Positions 18,680 to 30,100 of a stretch of 64,000 bases of DNA are shown piece by piece. Each line of letters begins with the position of its first letter. Position 1 is the first letter of the stretch. Source of the DNA: an uncultured Croceitalea sp. (lineage in GTDB: Bacteria > Bacteroidota > Bacteroidia > Flavobacteriales > Flavobacteriaceae); NCBI GenBank assembly GCA_947494805.1, contig CANLWK010000001.1:868001-932000 (forward strand), in the 5' to 3' direction. Made by a program: the position numbers and the translations under genes. The notes under the pieces were generated by a model. It saw only the letters and a list, made by a program, of their open reading frames with translations, ran no database searches and was not told the DNA's origin.

Positions 18680-19603
18680 ATGATTGATTCCAAAGAAAAA
18701 TATACTGCATTGATAAAGGCTGAAGCCAAACGTCTTGGTTTTTTGTCATGTGGAATTTCAAAAGCAGCTTTTCTTGAAGAAGAAGCTCCCCGTTTAGAAA
18801 AATGGCTGACCAAGAACATGCACGGTGAGATGGGATACATGGAAAATCATTTTGACAAACGCCTTGATCCGACAAAATTGGTTGAGGGCTCAAAATCGGT
18901 CATTTCATTGCTTTTGAATTATTATCCAGAAGAGGTGCAAACCGAAAATACTTATAAGCTATCGAAATATGCTTATGGAACTGATTATCATTTTGTCATC
19001 AAGGATAAGCTTAAGGCCTTGCTCCATCATATCCGTGAAAAGATTGGAGAAGTCAATGGCCGTGCGTTTGTTGACTCAGCACCGGTCTTGGATAAAGCAT
19101 GGGCGGCAAAAAGTGGCTTGGGCTGGATAGGTAAGCATAGCAATCTATTGACCCAGCAAGTAGGATCTTTCTATTTTATAGCAGAACTCATCGTTGATTT
19201 AGATTTGGCGTATAATACACCCGTGACGGACCATTGTGGCACTTGTACCGCTTGCATTGATGCGTGTCCTACTGAAGCTATTATAGAACCTTATATTGTT
19301 GACGGAAGCAAATGCATATCTTACTTTACGATTGAGCTAAAGAATGAACTTCCCAATGAACTTCAAGGAAAGTTTGATGATTGGATGTTTGGTTGTGATG
19401 TGTGCCAAGATGTTTGTCCCTGGAACCGTTTTTCAAAACCACATCAAGAACCCTTGTTCAATCCACATCCGGAACTATTGTCCATGACCAAGAAGGATTG
19501 GGAGGAGATTACGGAAGATGTTTTCAAAAAGATATTTAAAAAGTCTGCGGTCAAGCGGACAAAATACTCAGGTTTACAACGAAATATCCAATTCTTAAAA
19601 TAG
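18680..19603 (+). CDS. queG: Epoxyqueuosine reductase QueG
   Basis: A 307-residue cobalamin and iron-sulfur enzyme that reduces epoxyqueuosine to queuosine in tRNA. Two 4Fe-4S motifs are seen: [12 protein letters not shown] and [11 protein letters not shown], both typical of QueG. The N-terminal domain contains the [22 protein letters not shown] stretch around the expected catalytic Asp. Its length fits Bacteroidota QueG, which lack the C-terminal HEAT repeats of the Bacillus enzyme. A TTG three codons upstream (18671) is also in frame, but the ATG at 18680 is the simpler start. Confidence 0.93.
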   Translation: MIDSKEKYTALIKAEAKRLGFLSCGISKAAFLEEEAPRLEKWLTKNMHGEMGYMENHFDKRLDPTKLVEGSKSVISLLLNYYPEEVQTENTYKLSKYAYGTDYHFVIKDKLKALLHHIREKIGEVNGRAFVDSAPVLDKAWAAKSGLGWIGKHSNLLTQQVGSFYFIAELIVDLDLAYNTPVTDHCGTCTACIDACPTEAIIEPYIVDGSKCISYFTIELKNELPNELQGKFDDWMFGCDVCQDVCPWNRFSKPHQEPLFNPHPELLSMTKKDWEEITEDVFKKIFKKSAVKRTKYSGLQRNIQFLK

Positions 19604-19704
19604 ACCACTCTTTGGCGCAATCGTTTTCGTTGTTGAATTCTTGGTTTTAGAAGGCAATATCTATCAAAACATCAAAGATTATAGTATATTGAGAAGATAA
19701 TTAG

Positions 19705-19730
19705 AAAGGGTTACTGCAGCATAGCCCTTT
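19705..19730 (+). other. Stem-loop before the MFS transporter gene
   Basis: Nine-base arms (19705-19713 and 19722-19730), with one G-T pair, enclose an 8-base loop. There is no T-tract after it, and it ends 19 bases before the transporter start. It may be a weak end signal for queG or a leader structure. Confidence 0.35.
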
Positions 19731-19749
19731 ACGCCAAATTCAATCAAAC

Positions 19750-21075
19750 ATGAAGATTAAAAAACCGCAGCTTTCCTTTTGGCAGATATTCAATATGAAT
19801 GTGGGCTTTTTAGGGATTCAGTACAGTTTTGGACTACAACAGACCGCAATTAATCCTATTTTCTTATACTTGGGCGCACCTGAAGACATGCTTCCGATTC
19901 TAAACATTGCTGGCCCGGTAACCGGTCTGATTGTGCAGCCGATTATTGGTGCAATGTCAGATAAAACATGGTCACCCAAATGGGGGCGCAGAAAGCCCTA
20001 TTTTTTGATAGGAGCAATTATAGGTAGTTTGTGTCTCTTTGCTTTTCCTACGAGTCCGGTGCTGTGGTTTGCAGTTGGATTACTCTGGATTCTTGACGTG
20101 GGTAACAACATGGCCATGGAACCTTATCGTGCCTTTGTTGGTGATAAACTTCCTGAAAAGCAATTAAGCCTAGGGTATCAAATGCAAAGCTTGTTTGTTG
20201 GTGCGGGTATTCTATTGGCAAATGGTTCTATCGTACTTTTTCAATATTTGTTTGGTGGCGAATCGGTTGAGGTGGCCGGTGAAATTCCGAAATGGTTGTA
20301 CTACTCGTTTTATATAGGCGGTATGCTTTCTATAGCAACAATTCTATGGTCAGTATTGAAAACTCCAGAAATACCACCATCTGATGAAGAATTGGCAGAA
20401 ATAAACCATGATAAGGCCCAGCCCTTAAGTGTGAGAATAGCAAAACCATTTAAAGAAATCAGTTCGGCCATAAAGGAGATGCCAAATTTCATGTGGAAGA
20501 TTAGCGCTGTCTACCTTTTTCAATGGTATGCACTCTTTGTTTACTGGCAGTACATCACTCCGTTGTTTAAACTGACCTTGGGCTATACCACCTCTGAAGC
20601 GGCATCTCAGGCAGCACAGATGAGTTTGACCTATAATATCGTGACTATGGTGGTGGCCTTGGCCCTAGTACCATTGACGGTAAAATTTGGCGGGAAAAAA
20701 GTATATGCCTATAGTTTAATAGGTACTGGTTTAGCCCTTTTTGCAATTCCGTTTATTGATAATCCCTTACTCGTATTGGCCCCAATGGTACTATTTGGTG
20801 TGGGCTGGGCAGCTATGATGGGTATACCGTATACGATGGTTTCAAAAGTGGTGCCACAAGAACGAAGAGGGGTTTACATGGGGATATTGAATATGATGAT
20901 TGTTATCCCAATGGGGATAGAAACCTTGACTTTTGGCCCTATATATAAATACCTATTGGGCGGAAACGCGATTAATGCCATGCTCTTTGCCGGTGTTTTC
21001 TTTATCGTTTCGGCGCTACTTGCCATGCGATTGAACATTAAAAAAACCAATGAAGAAGCTGCGGCCGAAGGTTAA
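19750..21075 (+). CDS. Major facilitator transporter, sugar (SLC45/GPH-like) type
   Basis: A 441-residue inner-membrane carrier with about twelve hydrophobic segments. The loop GAMSDKTWSPKWGRRKPYF is the D-x3-GRRKP form seen in sucrose/maltose-type proton symporters and glycoside carriers. A short charged loop (residues ~210-235) divides the two halves. The substrate is probably a di- or oligosaccharide, but no sugar hydrolase or regulator lies next to it to narrow this down. It stands alone between queG and maeB. Confidence 0.82.
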   Translation: MKIKKPQLSFWQIFNMNVGFLGIQYSFGLQQTAINPIFLYLGAPEDMLPILNIAGPVTGLIVQPIIGAMSDKTWSPKWGRRKPYFLIGAIIGSLCLFAFPTSPVLWFAVGLLWILDVGNNMAMEPYRAFVGDKLPEKQLSLGYQMQSLFVGAGILLANGSIVLFQYLFGGESVEVAGEIPKWLYYSFYIGGMLSIATILWSVLKTPEIPPSDEELAEINHDKAQPLSVRIAKPFKEISSAIKEMPNFMWKISAVYLFQWYALFVYWQYITPLFKLTLGYTTSEAASQAAQMSLTYNIVTMVVALALVPLTVKFGGKKVYAYSLIGTGLALFAIPFIDNPLLVLAPMVLFGVGWAAMMGIPYTMVSKVVPQERRGVYMGILNMMIVIPMGIETLTFGPIYKYLLGGNAINAMLFAGVFFIVSALLAMRLNIKKTNEEAAAEG

Positions 21076-21134
21076 ATATCCAATTCAAGGTATTGCATGA
21101 TTTAGAATAGGTGAACTGTGTTTCATTCAATACC

Positions 21135-21146
21135 CGTAAATTTACG
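21135..21146 (+). promoter_or_regulatory. 12-bp palindrome upstream of maeB
   Basis: CGTAAATTTACG is a perfect 12-base palindrome ending 18 bases before the maeB ATG. Its TAAATTTA core also resembles a -7 box with one mismatch. It could be an operator, a promoter or chance. Confidence 0.3.
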
Positions 21147-21164
21147 CCTTTCAAAATTCAAGGA

Positions 21165-23462
21165 ATGAGCAAAGAAAAACAACGTAGAGAGGCACTTATC
21201 TATCACGCAAAACCGCAACCCGGCAAAATAAAAGTTGTGCCCACAAAGCCATATGATACGCAACGTGATTTGGCATTGGCCTATTCGCCGGGCGTTGCCG
21301 AGCCCTGCCTTGAAATTGAAAAGAACAAAGATGAGGTGTACCGCTACACTGCTAAGGGCAATGTGGTTGCGGTCATTTCTAATGGAACAGCCGTTTTAGG
21401 ACTGGGTAATATCGGCCCTGAGGCGTCCAAGCCCGTAATGGAAGGAAAAAGTCTGTTGTTCAAAATCTTTGCCGATATTGACGGTATAGATATTGAGCTT
21501 GATACTGAAGACGTTGATAAATTTGTCGAAACCGTTAAGACCATTGCACCGACTTTTGGAGGAATCAACCTTGAAGATATTAAAGCACCCGAGGCTTTTG
21601 AAATTGAGCGTCGACTGAAAGAAGAACTCGATATTCCGGTCATGCATGATGATCAGCATGGCACGGCTATCATTTCTGCGGCAGCACTTTTAAACGCCCT
21701 AGAGCTTACAGGTAAAAAAATTGGGGAGATTAAAATTGTGGTCAGTGGTGCTGGTGCTGCGGCCATATCATGTACCCGATTGTACCAAGCCTTTGGTGCC
21801 AAACGAGCGAACATTGTGATGCTTGACAGCAAGGGTGTCATCCGTTCAGACCGTGAAAGTCTGAGTTCTCAAAAAGCTGAATTTGCTACAGATAGGGATT
21901 TGAACACGCTTGAAGATGCCATGAAAGGTGCCGATGTCTTCATTGGGTTGTCGATGGCGGATATTGTAACACCTGATATGTTGGTTGCAATGGCAAAGGA
22001 TCCTATTGTCTTCGCTATGGCGAATCCGAATCCTGAAATTGAATATGACCTTGCCTGCAAAACGCGAAAGGATATCATCATGGCCACAGGGCGTTCTGAC
22101 CATCCGAACCAAGTTAATAATGTCTTGGGCTTCCCTTTTATTTTTAGAGGAGCACTGGATGTACGGGCTACAAAGATCAATGAAGAAATGAAAATGGCCG
22201 CTGTTCGGGCTTTGGCCGATTTGACAAAAGAACCAGTCCCAGAACAGGTCAATATTACCTATGATACCACAAGATTGACTTTTGGTAAAAACTATATCAT
22301 TCCCAAACCTTTTGACCCCCGATTGATTGCAAAAATACCTCCTGCGGTTGCCAAGGCCGCTATGGAAAGTGGTGTGGCCAAAGCACCCATTCAAGATTGG
22401 GTAAAGTATGAAGAAGAATTGTTATTGCGATCGGGCAACGATAACAAAGTAGTGCGTATGTTGCACAATCGCGCGAAGGTAAATCCAAAACGAATTGTAT
22501 TCGCCGAGGCCGAACTGCTTGATGTGCTCAAAGCAGCGCAAATTGTCCATGAAGAAGGTATCGCGATTCCAATTCTTTTAGGGCATAAAGAAACTATTAT
22601 TAGACTTAAGAAGCAGTTAGAGTTTGATGCCGATGTTGAGATAATAGATCCGCGCTCTGATGAGTCAAACACGGTTAGAACAATGTATGCCGACAAACTT
22701 TGGCAATTGCGTAAACGAAAAGGGGAGACCAGATATAGTGCCAGGGTCAATATGGGGAAACGAAACTATTTTGGTTCTATGATGTTAATTGAAGGCGACG
22801 CCGATGGCATGATTTCAGGATATTCCCGTGCATATCCAAAAGTATTGAAGCCTGTTTTTGAGGTTATTGGTAGGGCACATGGGGTAGGAAAAGCCTCAAC
22901 GGTAAATATTATGATCACAGACCGGGGACCTTTGTTTTTGGCCGACACCTCGATCAATGTGAACCCCAATGCCGAAGAATTGGCCGAGATTGCCCAGATG
23001 ACCGCAAATGTAGCCGGCACCTTTGGTTTTAATCCTGTTGTGGCCATGCTGTCATATGCCAATTTTGGTTCTTCCAATGATAAAGAGGCTCAAAAGGTTC
23101 GGCAAGCCGTACGTATTTTACACGAAGAAAATCCTGAACTGGTGGTTGATGGTGAAATTCAAACGGATTTTGCTTTGAATCAGGAGTTATGCCATAACAA
23201 TTTTCCATTTTCAAAATTGGCTGGCAAGAAAGTGAATACCTTTATTTTTCCGAACTTAGATGCGTCCAATATTACTTACAAACTTTTAAAAGGTCTCAAT
23301 AACGCCAGTTCCATTGGTCCCATAATGGTTGGACTTCGTAAATCGGTGCATATTTTGCAACTGGGTGCCAGTGTTGATGAAATGGTAAATATGGCAGCGG
23401 TTGCTGTAATTGATGCACAAGAGCGTGAAAAACGTAAAAAGGCAAAAATGGAGGGTAAGTAA
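21165..23462 (+). CDS. maeB: NADP-dependent malic enzyme with phosphotransacetylase-like domain
   Basis: A 765-residue MaeB-type enzyme that decarboxylates malate to pyruvate with reduction of NADP. Residues 1 to about 425 are the malic domain (LAYSPGVAEPC, VMHDDQHGTAII, VSGAGAAAISC for nucleotide binding). Residues of about 430-765 are a phosphate acetyl/butyryl-transferase-like domain, which in the family is thought to be regulatory, e.g. sensing acetyl-CoA. The frame stays open 18 codons further upstream (to 21111), but that extension has no family likeness; the start MSKEKQRREALIYHA at 21165 fits. It is followed by 110 bases with nothing recognised, then ruvA. Confidence 0.94.
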   Translation: MSKEKQRREALIYHAKPQPGKIKVVPTKPYDTQRDLALAYSPGVAEPCLEIEKNKDEVYRYTAKGNVVAVISNGTAVLGLGNIGPEASKPVMEGKSLLFKIFADIDGIDIELDTEDVDKFVETVKTIAPTFGGINLEDIKAPEAFEIERRLKEELDIPVMHDDQHGTAIISAAALLNALELTGKKIGEIKIVVSGAGAAAISCTRLYQAFGAKRANIVMLDSKGVIRSDRESLSSQKAEFATDRDLNTLEDAMKGADVFIGLSMADIVTPDMLVAMAKDPIVFAMANPNPEIEYDLACKTRKDIIMATGRSDHPNQVNNVLGFPFIFRGALDVRATKINEEMKMAAVRALADLTKEPVPEQVNITYDTTRLTFGKNYIIPKPFDPRLIAKIPPAVAKAAMESGVAKAPIQDWVKYEEELLLRSGNDNKVVRMLHNRAKVNPKRIVFAEAELLDVLKAAQIVHEEGIAIPILLGHKETIIRLKKQLEFDADVEIIDPRSDESNTVRTMYADKLWQLRKRKGETRYSARVNMGKRNYFGSMMLIEGDADGMISGYSRAYPKVLKPVFEVIGRAHGVGKASTVNIMITDRGPLFLADTSINVNPNAEELAEIAQMTANVAGTFGFNPVVAMLSYANFGSSNDKEAQKVRQAVRILHEENPELVVDGEIQTDFALNQELCHNNFPFSKLAGKKVNTFIFPNLDASNITYKLLKGLNNASSIGPIMVGLRKSVHILQLGASVDEMVNMAAVAVIDAQEREKRKKAKMEGK

Positions 23463-23572
23463 GGAATAATGGACAATAGCCAGTTTGCAGTTGTAGTAGA
23501 TTAGTAGCAAATAGTATGCGCAAAAATGCCTCAAATAATGAGTTCTTTTTCTCTAAACCCTAAACTCTAACC

Positions 23573-24154
23573 ATGATTACACATTTAAAAGGAAAACTTG
23601 TCGAAAAAAACCCAACATACGTTATTATTGAGTGCGCAGGTGTTGGTTATTTTCTAAATATTTCATTACATACATTTTCATCGCTTTCAGATGAGGAGAA
23701 CATTCAACTCTACACACACCTTCAGGTTAAAGAAGACTCACACACCCTTTTTGGTTTTGCAAGTAAGGCGGAGCGTGAAATATTCAGGCTTTTGTTGTCA
23801 GTTTCTGGTATAGGTTCAAGTACGGCCCGAACCATGTTGTCATCATTAAGTCCAGAACAGGTTAAAGAAGCCATTGCCGGCGGTCATGTGGCTACTATAC
23901 AAGCAATCAAGGGAATAGGTGCGAAAACTGCACAGCGCGTTATTTTAGACTTAAAAGACAAGATTCTTAAAGTCTACGATATGGATGAAGTTTCCTTACA
24001 ATCAAACAATACAACAAAAGAAGAAGCGTTATCTGCTTTAGAGGTTCTTGGTTTCGTAAGAAGACAATCTGAAAAGGTTGTAGATCGGGTTCTTTCACAA
24101 GATTCCTCGTTGAGCGTTGAAGCAATCATAAAATTGGCGCTGAAAAATTTGTAA
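23573..24154 (+). CDS. ruvA: Holliday junction DNA helicase subunit RuvA
   Basis: A 193-residue DNA-binding partner of RuvB that clamps four-way junctions. The N-terminal OB domain (MITHLKGKLVEKNPTYVIIE), the double helix-hairpin-helix (LLSVSGIGSSTARTMLSSL and IQAIKGIGAKTAQRVILDLKDK) and the short C-terminal RuvB-binding domain (EEALSALEVLGFVRRQ) follow in normal order. Only 5 bases separate its stop from the start of sprA, so translation of the two may be coupled. ruvB is 8 kb away. Confidence 0.97.
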   Translation: MITHLKGKLVEKNPTYVIIECAGVGYFLNISLHTFSSLSDEENIQLYTHLQVKEDSHTLFGFASKAEREIFRLLLSVSGIGSSTARTMLSSLSPEQVKEAIAGGHVATIQAIKGIGAKTAQRVILDLKDKILKVYDMDEVSLQSNNTTKEEALSALEVLGFVRRQSEKVVDRVLSQDSSLSVEAIIKLALKNL

Positions 24155-24159
24155 TTAGT

Positions 24160-27100
24160 TTGAAAAGAGGGGCAAAACCACAACTTAAATCATTACGATT
24201 TAGGCTTATTTTCTTTTTAACAGTTTTCTTGACGTCTGCAAGTATTGCATTGGGCCAAGATACAACTGACCAACCAACGGATTCTGTAAAGACAGGTGCT
24301 GCATTGGGCAAATTGCTCATGGAAAACCCTACAAGCATTGTCTCTAAGTATACCTATGACCCAAAGATTGATCGTTATGTCTACACCGAGAGTGTAGGTG
24401 ACTTTAATGTCAATTATCCTTTGTTCTTAACCCCCGATCAATATTTTGATTTGGTCAAGAAAGAAAGTATGAAATCATACTTCAAAGAAAAAATCGATGC
24501 TTTCTCAGGTAAAAAAGAGGGTAGTGAAGAAGCACGAAAAAATCTTTTGCCCAACTTTTATGTAAACAGTAATTTTTTTGAATCTGTTTTTGGTGGAAAT
24601 ACGATTGAAGTTATTCCACAAGGTTCTGTTGCGATGGATTTGGGCGTGATTTGGCAGAAAAATGACAACCCAGCGTTATCACCACGAAATAGAACAAACC
24701 TTTCTTTCGATTTTGACCAGCGTATTAGTTTAAGTATGTTGGGTAAGGTAGGGGAACGTTTGCAAGTCACGGCCAATTACGATACCGAAGCGACTTTTGA
24801 CTTTCAAAATCTGGTCAAGCTAGATTATACTCCGACAGAAGATGATATCTTACGTTCCATTGAAATTGGTAATGTAAATATGCCCTTGAACAGTTCTTTG
24901 ATTACAGGGGCACAAAGTCTTTTTGGTGTAAAAACACAACTACAATTTGGTAAAACTACGGTAACAGCTGTTTTTTCAGAACAACGCTCCCAAAATAATA
25001 CGGTCGTTGCCCAGGGTGGCGGAACCTTAAATGAGTTTGCACTCTCGGCCTTGGATTATGACGAGGATAAACACTTCTTTTTAGCACAATATTTTAGAGA
25101 TGTTTATGATGGTGCTTTAGACAGGTACCCCTTCATTCAAAGTCAAATTCAGATTACCAGACTTGAGGTTTGGGTAACCAATAGAAACCAACAGACCTTA
25201 AACGTGAGAAATGTAGTGGCCATTCAAGATTTAGGAGAAGCACAAGTTGGTACTGATGGTCAAGAGAAAACAAGAATCGGACGGGAGGGCCAGGCACCAG
25301 CTGGTTTTTTTAATGTGGTTTCAACTGGGGCTCTGCCACAAAATGGGGCTAATGACTACGATCCACGATTAATTGACAATGGCGGTGTTTTGAACAGTGC
25401 CATTCGTGATATCGCTACCGTAGACAACGGATTCAATTTTGCGAACGGGTATGCTCCTGACCAAGGTTTTGATTATGCCATTTTAGAAAATGCCCGTAAG
25501 CTGGAACAAGGAAGGGATTATCAATTCAATTCACAATTGGGTTATATTTCATTGAACCAACGCTTGAGCAATGATGAGGTTTTGGGTGTTGCCTTTCAAT
25601 ATACCACACTGGATGGCGATGTTTTTCAAGTAGGGGAGTTTGCCAACGGTGGCGTTGAGGCTACCACGGTTACCGGAGGGGCGAATCCGATAATCGAGAA
25701 CAATACACTGATACTAAAGCTCTTAAAGAGTAACATTACCAATGTTGATGATCCTATTTGGGATTTGATGATGAAGAACATCTACGCTACAGGTGCTTTT
25801 CAGTTAAGCCAAGAAGATTTTAAGCTGAACATACTCTATTCAGATCCAACACCGCGTAACTATATTACGCCGGTCGACCCTAATGCGGGATGGCCAACAG
25901 GATTGGAGGATCGTATCTTGTTGAATGTATTCAATCTTGACAGGTTGAATATTTATAATGATGTACAACCCGGTGGTGATGGTTTCTTTGATTACATACC
26001 TGGTATTACCATTGATACACAAACCGGGCGTATCATCTTTACCAAGGTCGAACCTTTTGGCGAGTTTCTTTTTGAAGAGCTTGGAGGGGGGACCTATGAC
26101 GTTGAAAATGACCAAGGTTATAATGTGAACCAGCAACGTTATGTATTCAGAAATATGTATGCCAAAACAAAAGCTGCTTCCTTACAAGATGCCGAAAAGA
26201 ATCGTTTTCAAATTAAGGGGCGCTACAAATCGCAGGGCAACAACGGTATACCTATCGGTGCTTTTAATGTGCCACGTGGTTCGGTTCGCGTTACTGCTGG
26301 TGGCAGACAATTACAAGAAGGTATTGACTATACCGTAAATTATCAGGCCGGTACCGTGCAGCTGTTGGATCCAAGTTTGGAAGCTTCAAATACCCCGATA
26401 AATATTTCGGTGGAGAACAATGCCGTTTTCGGTCAACAAACCCGACGTTTTACAGGGGTCAATGTTGAACATAAAATCAATGAGAATTTTGTTTTGGGTG
26501 GTACGCTCTTAAACTTGAACGAACGGCCACTGACCCAAAAGTCGAACTTTGGGGTTGAACCTGTGAATAATACCATTTACGGCTTTAATGGAAACTTCAG
26601 TACCGAAGTACCTTTTTTAACTAGGTTGGCGAATAAACTGCCCAATATCGATACCGACGTTCCCTCAAACCTTTCCGTTCGTGGTGAGATTGCCGTCTTG
26701 AAACCAAATTCACCCAAAAATGCAGACTTTCAAGGGGAAACGACAACTTATTTAGATGATTTTGAGGGTGCGCAAGCGCTGATTGACATCCGGTCTTCGC
26801 TGGGTTGGTCCTTGGCAAGTCCACCAGTAGGTGCACCGAACAATGATGATGGTTTAGAGGCAGGGTATGAACGGGCTAAAATGGCTTGGTATACTATTGA
26901 TCCCATTTTCTATACAAATCAACGTCCTGATGGGGTGACTGACAATGACATCTCCTTAAATACAACACGTCGTGTGTTTATTGATGAAGTATTTCCACAA
27001 ATCGATATCGCCCAAGGACAAACTACGGTTCAAGGCACCTTGGATATCGCTTACTATCCGAATCAAAAAGGGCCGTATAATGCAAACCCTAGTTTTGGAA

Positions 27101-30100
27101 CCAATCCGCAAGAGAATTGGGCAGGCATTATGCGTTCATTGAGCAGTACCAACTTTGAACAGTCTAACGTAGAGTTTGTACAGTTTTGGGTGCTAGACCC
27201 TTATCTGGACGGTGAAACTACAGGTGCCAATTCAGGTGAACTTGTACTGAATTTGGGTAATATCAATGAAGATATTCTGCCCGATGGTCGCAAGCAGTAT
27301 GAGAACGGCTTACCTAGTACAACATCGACGGAGACACCCAGACCTACTATTTGGGGGCAAGTACCAGCAACACAATCATTGGTGTATGCTTTTGATGCGG
27401 ACGAAAACAATAGGGCCCTTCAAGATATCGGTTATGATGGTTTTGACGATGCAGCTGAGGCAGCAATCTATAACGGACCAATAGATGATCCCGCTCTTGA
27501 TAATTACGTGTATTATTTAAATCGCGAAGGCGGAATTTTAGAACGTTATTTGGATTTCAATAATCCTCAGGGTAACTCTCCAGTAGCAGTTACCAACACC
27601 AATCGTGGTTCGACCACTTTGCCCGATGTAGAGGATATTGATCGTGACCTTACTATGAACACGGTTGACAGCTACTATGAATACCGTATCGAGATAAAGC
27701 CTAACACCACAATTGACGATAAGTACGTTACGGATATTCGAATTGGAGAAACACCGACCTTGCCCAATGGCGGAACCTTAAACCGACGATGGATCCAGTA
27801 CAAAATTCCATTAACTGACTTCACCGATGCTGTCGGAGGCATTACAGATTTTAGGTCTATCAGTTTTATGCGGATGTATATGACGGGCTTTACCGATGAC
27901 GTGGTATTGCGATTTGCAACACTTGACTTGGTGCGAGGTGATTGGCGTACCTATACCAACAATTTACAAGATCCGGCTGTGGACAACAATCCGGCCGATG
28001 ACGGAACGGTGACCGATGTCAATGCTATCAATATTGAAGAAAATGGTGCAAGAACACCGATACCTTATGTGTTGCCACCAGGGGTTATCCGTGAGCAATT
28101 GAACAATAACAATACCATTATTCGTCAAAATGAACAATCACTGTCTTTTGTGGTTGAGAACCTTGAATCTGAGGATTCACGTGGTGTGTTCAAAAATGTG
28201 AATATTGATGTGCGCCAATATGAACGTATAAAGATGTTCATGCACGCAGAAAAAATATTGAACAGTGACTATTCTGATAATGATACCCCTCTGGTCGGGT
28301 TTTTGAGGATTGGTACTGACTTTTCAGAAAACTTTTATCAAATAGAACTTCCACTCCAATTGACACCATTTGGTTCGGCATCACCAGATGTCATTTGGCC
28401 CGATGTCAATGAACTTGATATTGCACTTAGTGATTTGAACAAGGTGAAGTCATTGGGTATTGCTGAGCAGACCTTGAATGATATCAATTACTACGAAATT
28501 GTAGGTGGTGAAGTTGTTCCCGTTGATGAGTTTGCACCTAGGACTTTGGGTCAAATTCGAATTGGAATCAGAGGTAACCCGTCATTGGGCAGTATTCGCG
28601 GTATGATGGTAGGTGTGAAAAACATTGATGATCTTCCGGCTAGGGGCGAGGTTTGGTTCAATGAACTGCGCTTGGCCGGGCTTGACAATAACGGCGGTTG
28701 GGCAGCAATTGCAGCATTGGATGCAAACATGGCCGACTTTGCCAATGTGACTGCGACCGGCAGTAAAAGTACTTCAGGTTTTGGTTCCATTGATCAAATG
28801 CCTAACGAGCGCGCCCGTGAAGATGCCATGTCTTATGATGTGGTCACCAATGTAAATGTAGGCCAACTGTTTCCGAAAAAATGGGGACTTCAAATTCCGT
28901 TCAATTATGGTATTTCTGAAACACTGATTACTCCTGAATTTGATCCGGTCTATGATGATTTAAAACTGGAGGATAGAATTGCGGCAGCTGACACGCCGCA
29001 AGATGCCGAAACCATTCGCGAACAAGCAGAGGATTACACCAAACGTACAAGTTTTAACTTGATAGGGGTTAGAAAAAATAGGGGAGAAGAAGCTGATGCC
29101 AATTTTTACGACATTGAAAACTTCACTTTCAATTATTCATACAACGAAACCAATCACCGTGACTTTGAGGTGGCAAATTTGCAAGATCAAAATGTGACGA
29201 CAGGTTTTGTTTACAACCACAATTTTAAACCGGCACCAGTGGCTCCCTTTGCAAAAAAGGATTCTTTGTTTACAAGCAGGTACTGGCAATGGCTTAAAGA
29301 TTTGAATTTTAATCTATTGCCTACAAGCGTTTCGGTCAATGCAAACTACAACCGCTCGTTCAATCAACAACGCTTTAGAGACGTATTGGAACCAGGAGTT
29401 GAAGCATTGGAACTGCCTTTGTTGCAACAACGCAACTATCTTTTTAATTGGCAGTACGCACTCAACTATAGCCTTAGTAAATCGTTACGTGTCAATTTGA
29501 CCGCTTCGAACAATAACATAGTACGAAATTATTTTAGCGATGAGGTAGATGAAAATAACAGACCGCTAATTGATGACTCGCTGAATTTATGGGATGGTTT
29601 CTTTGATGTAGGTGAACCTAATCGGCATGCGCAGCAAATGCAATTGAATTATGAACTGCCGTTCAGTAAATTTCCGTTTTTGAACTTTATAAATGCCCAA
29701 TATACTTATACCAGTAATTTTGACTGGCAAAGAGGTGGTGATGCCTTGGCTGAAGTAGCACAAGAAGCTCTGGGCGATCCAACTGCACAAATCAATACGG
29801 TTCAGAACGCTAGTACGCACAATCTCACGGCTAATTTGACCATGCAAGGGCTTTACGACTATTTAGGACTCAAAAAACGTGGTGGTAAAGGTGATACCGG
29901 CACTGCAAATACAAGGCGTGACAAAGCTGGCAATACCGCAGATGGTAAAGATGAAAAACCTAAAAAGAAAAGTAGTAAGGGCTGGAACACCGCTATAGAT
30001 ATTTTGACCATGGTCAAACGGGTAAACATCAACTATAGCGAGAATAGGGGTAAAGTATTGCCCGGGTATACCCAGTCCATAGGTTTCATTGGTACGGCCA

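Noticed and set aside
23463-23572. Possible small gene or RNA between maeB and ruvA
   Set aside because: No open frame, hairpin or promoter box stands out in these 110 bases.
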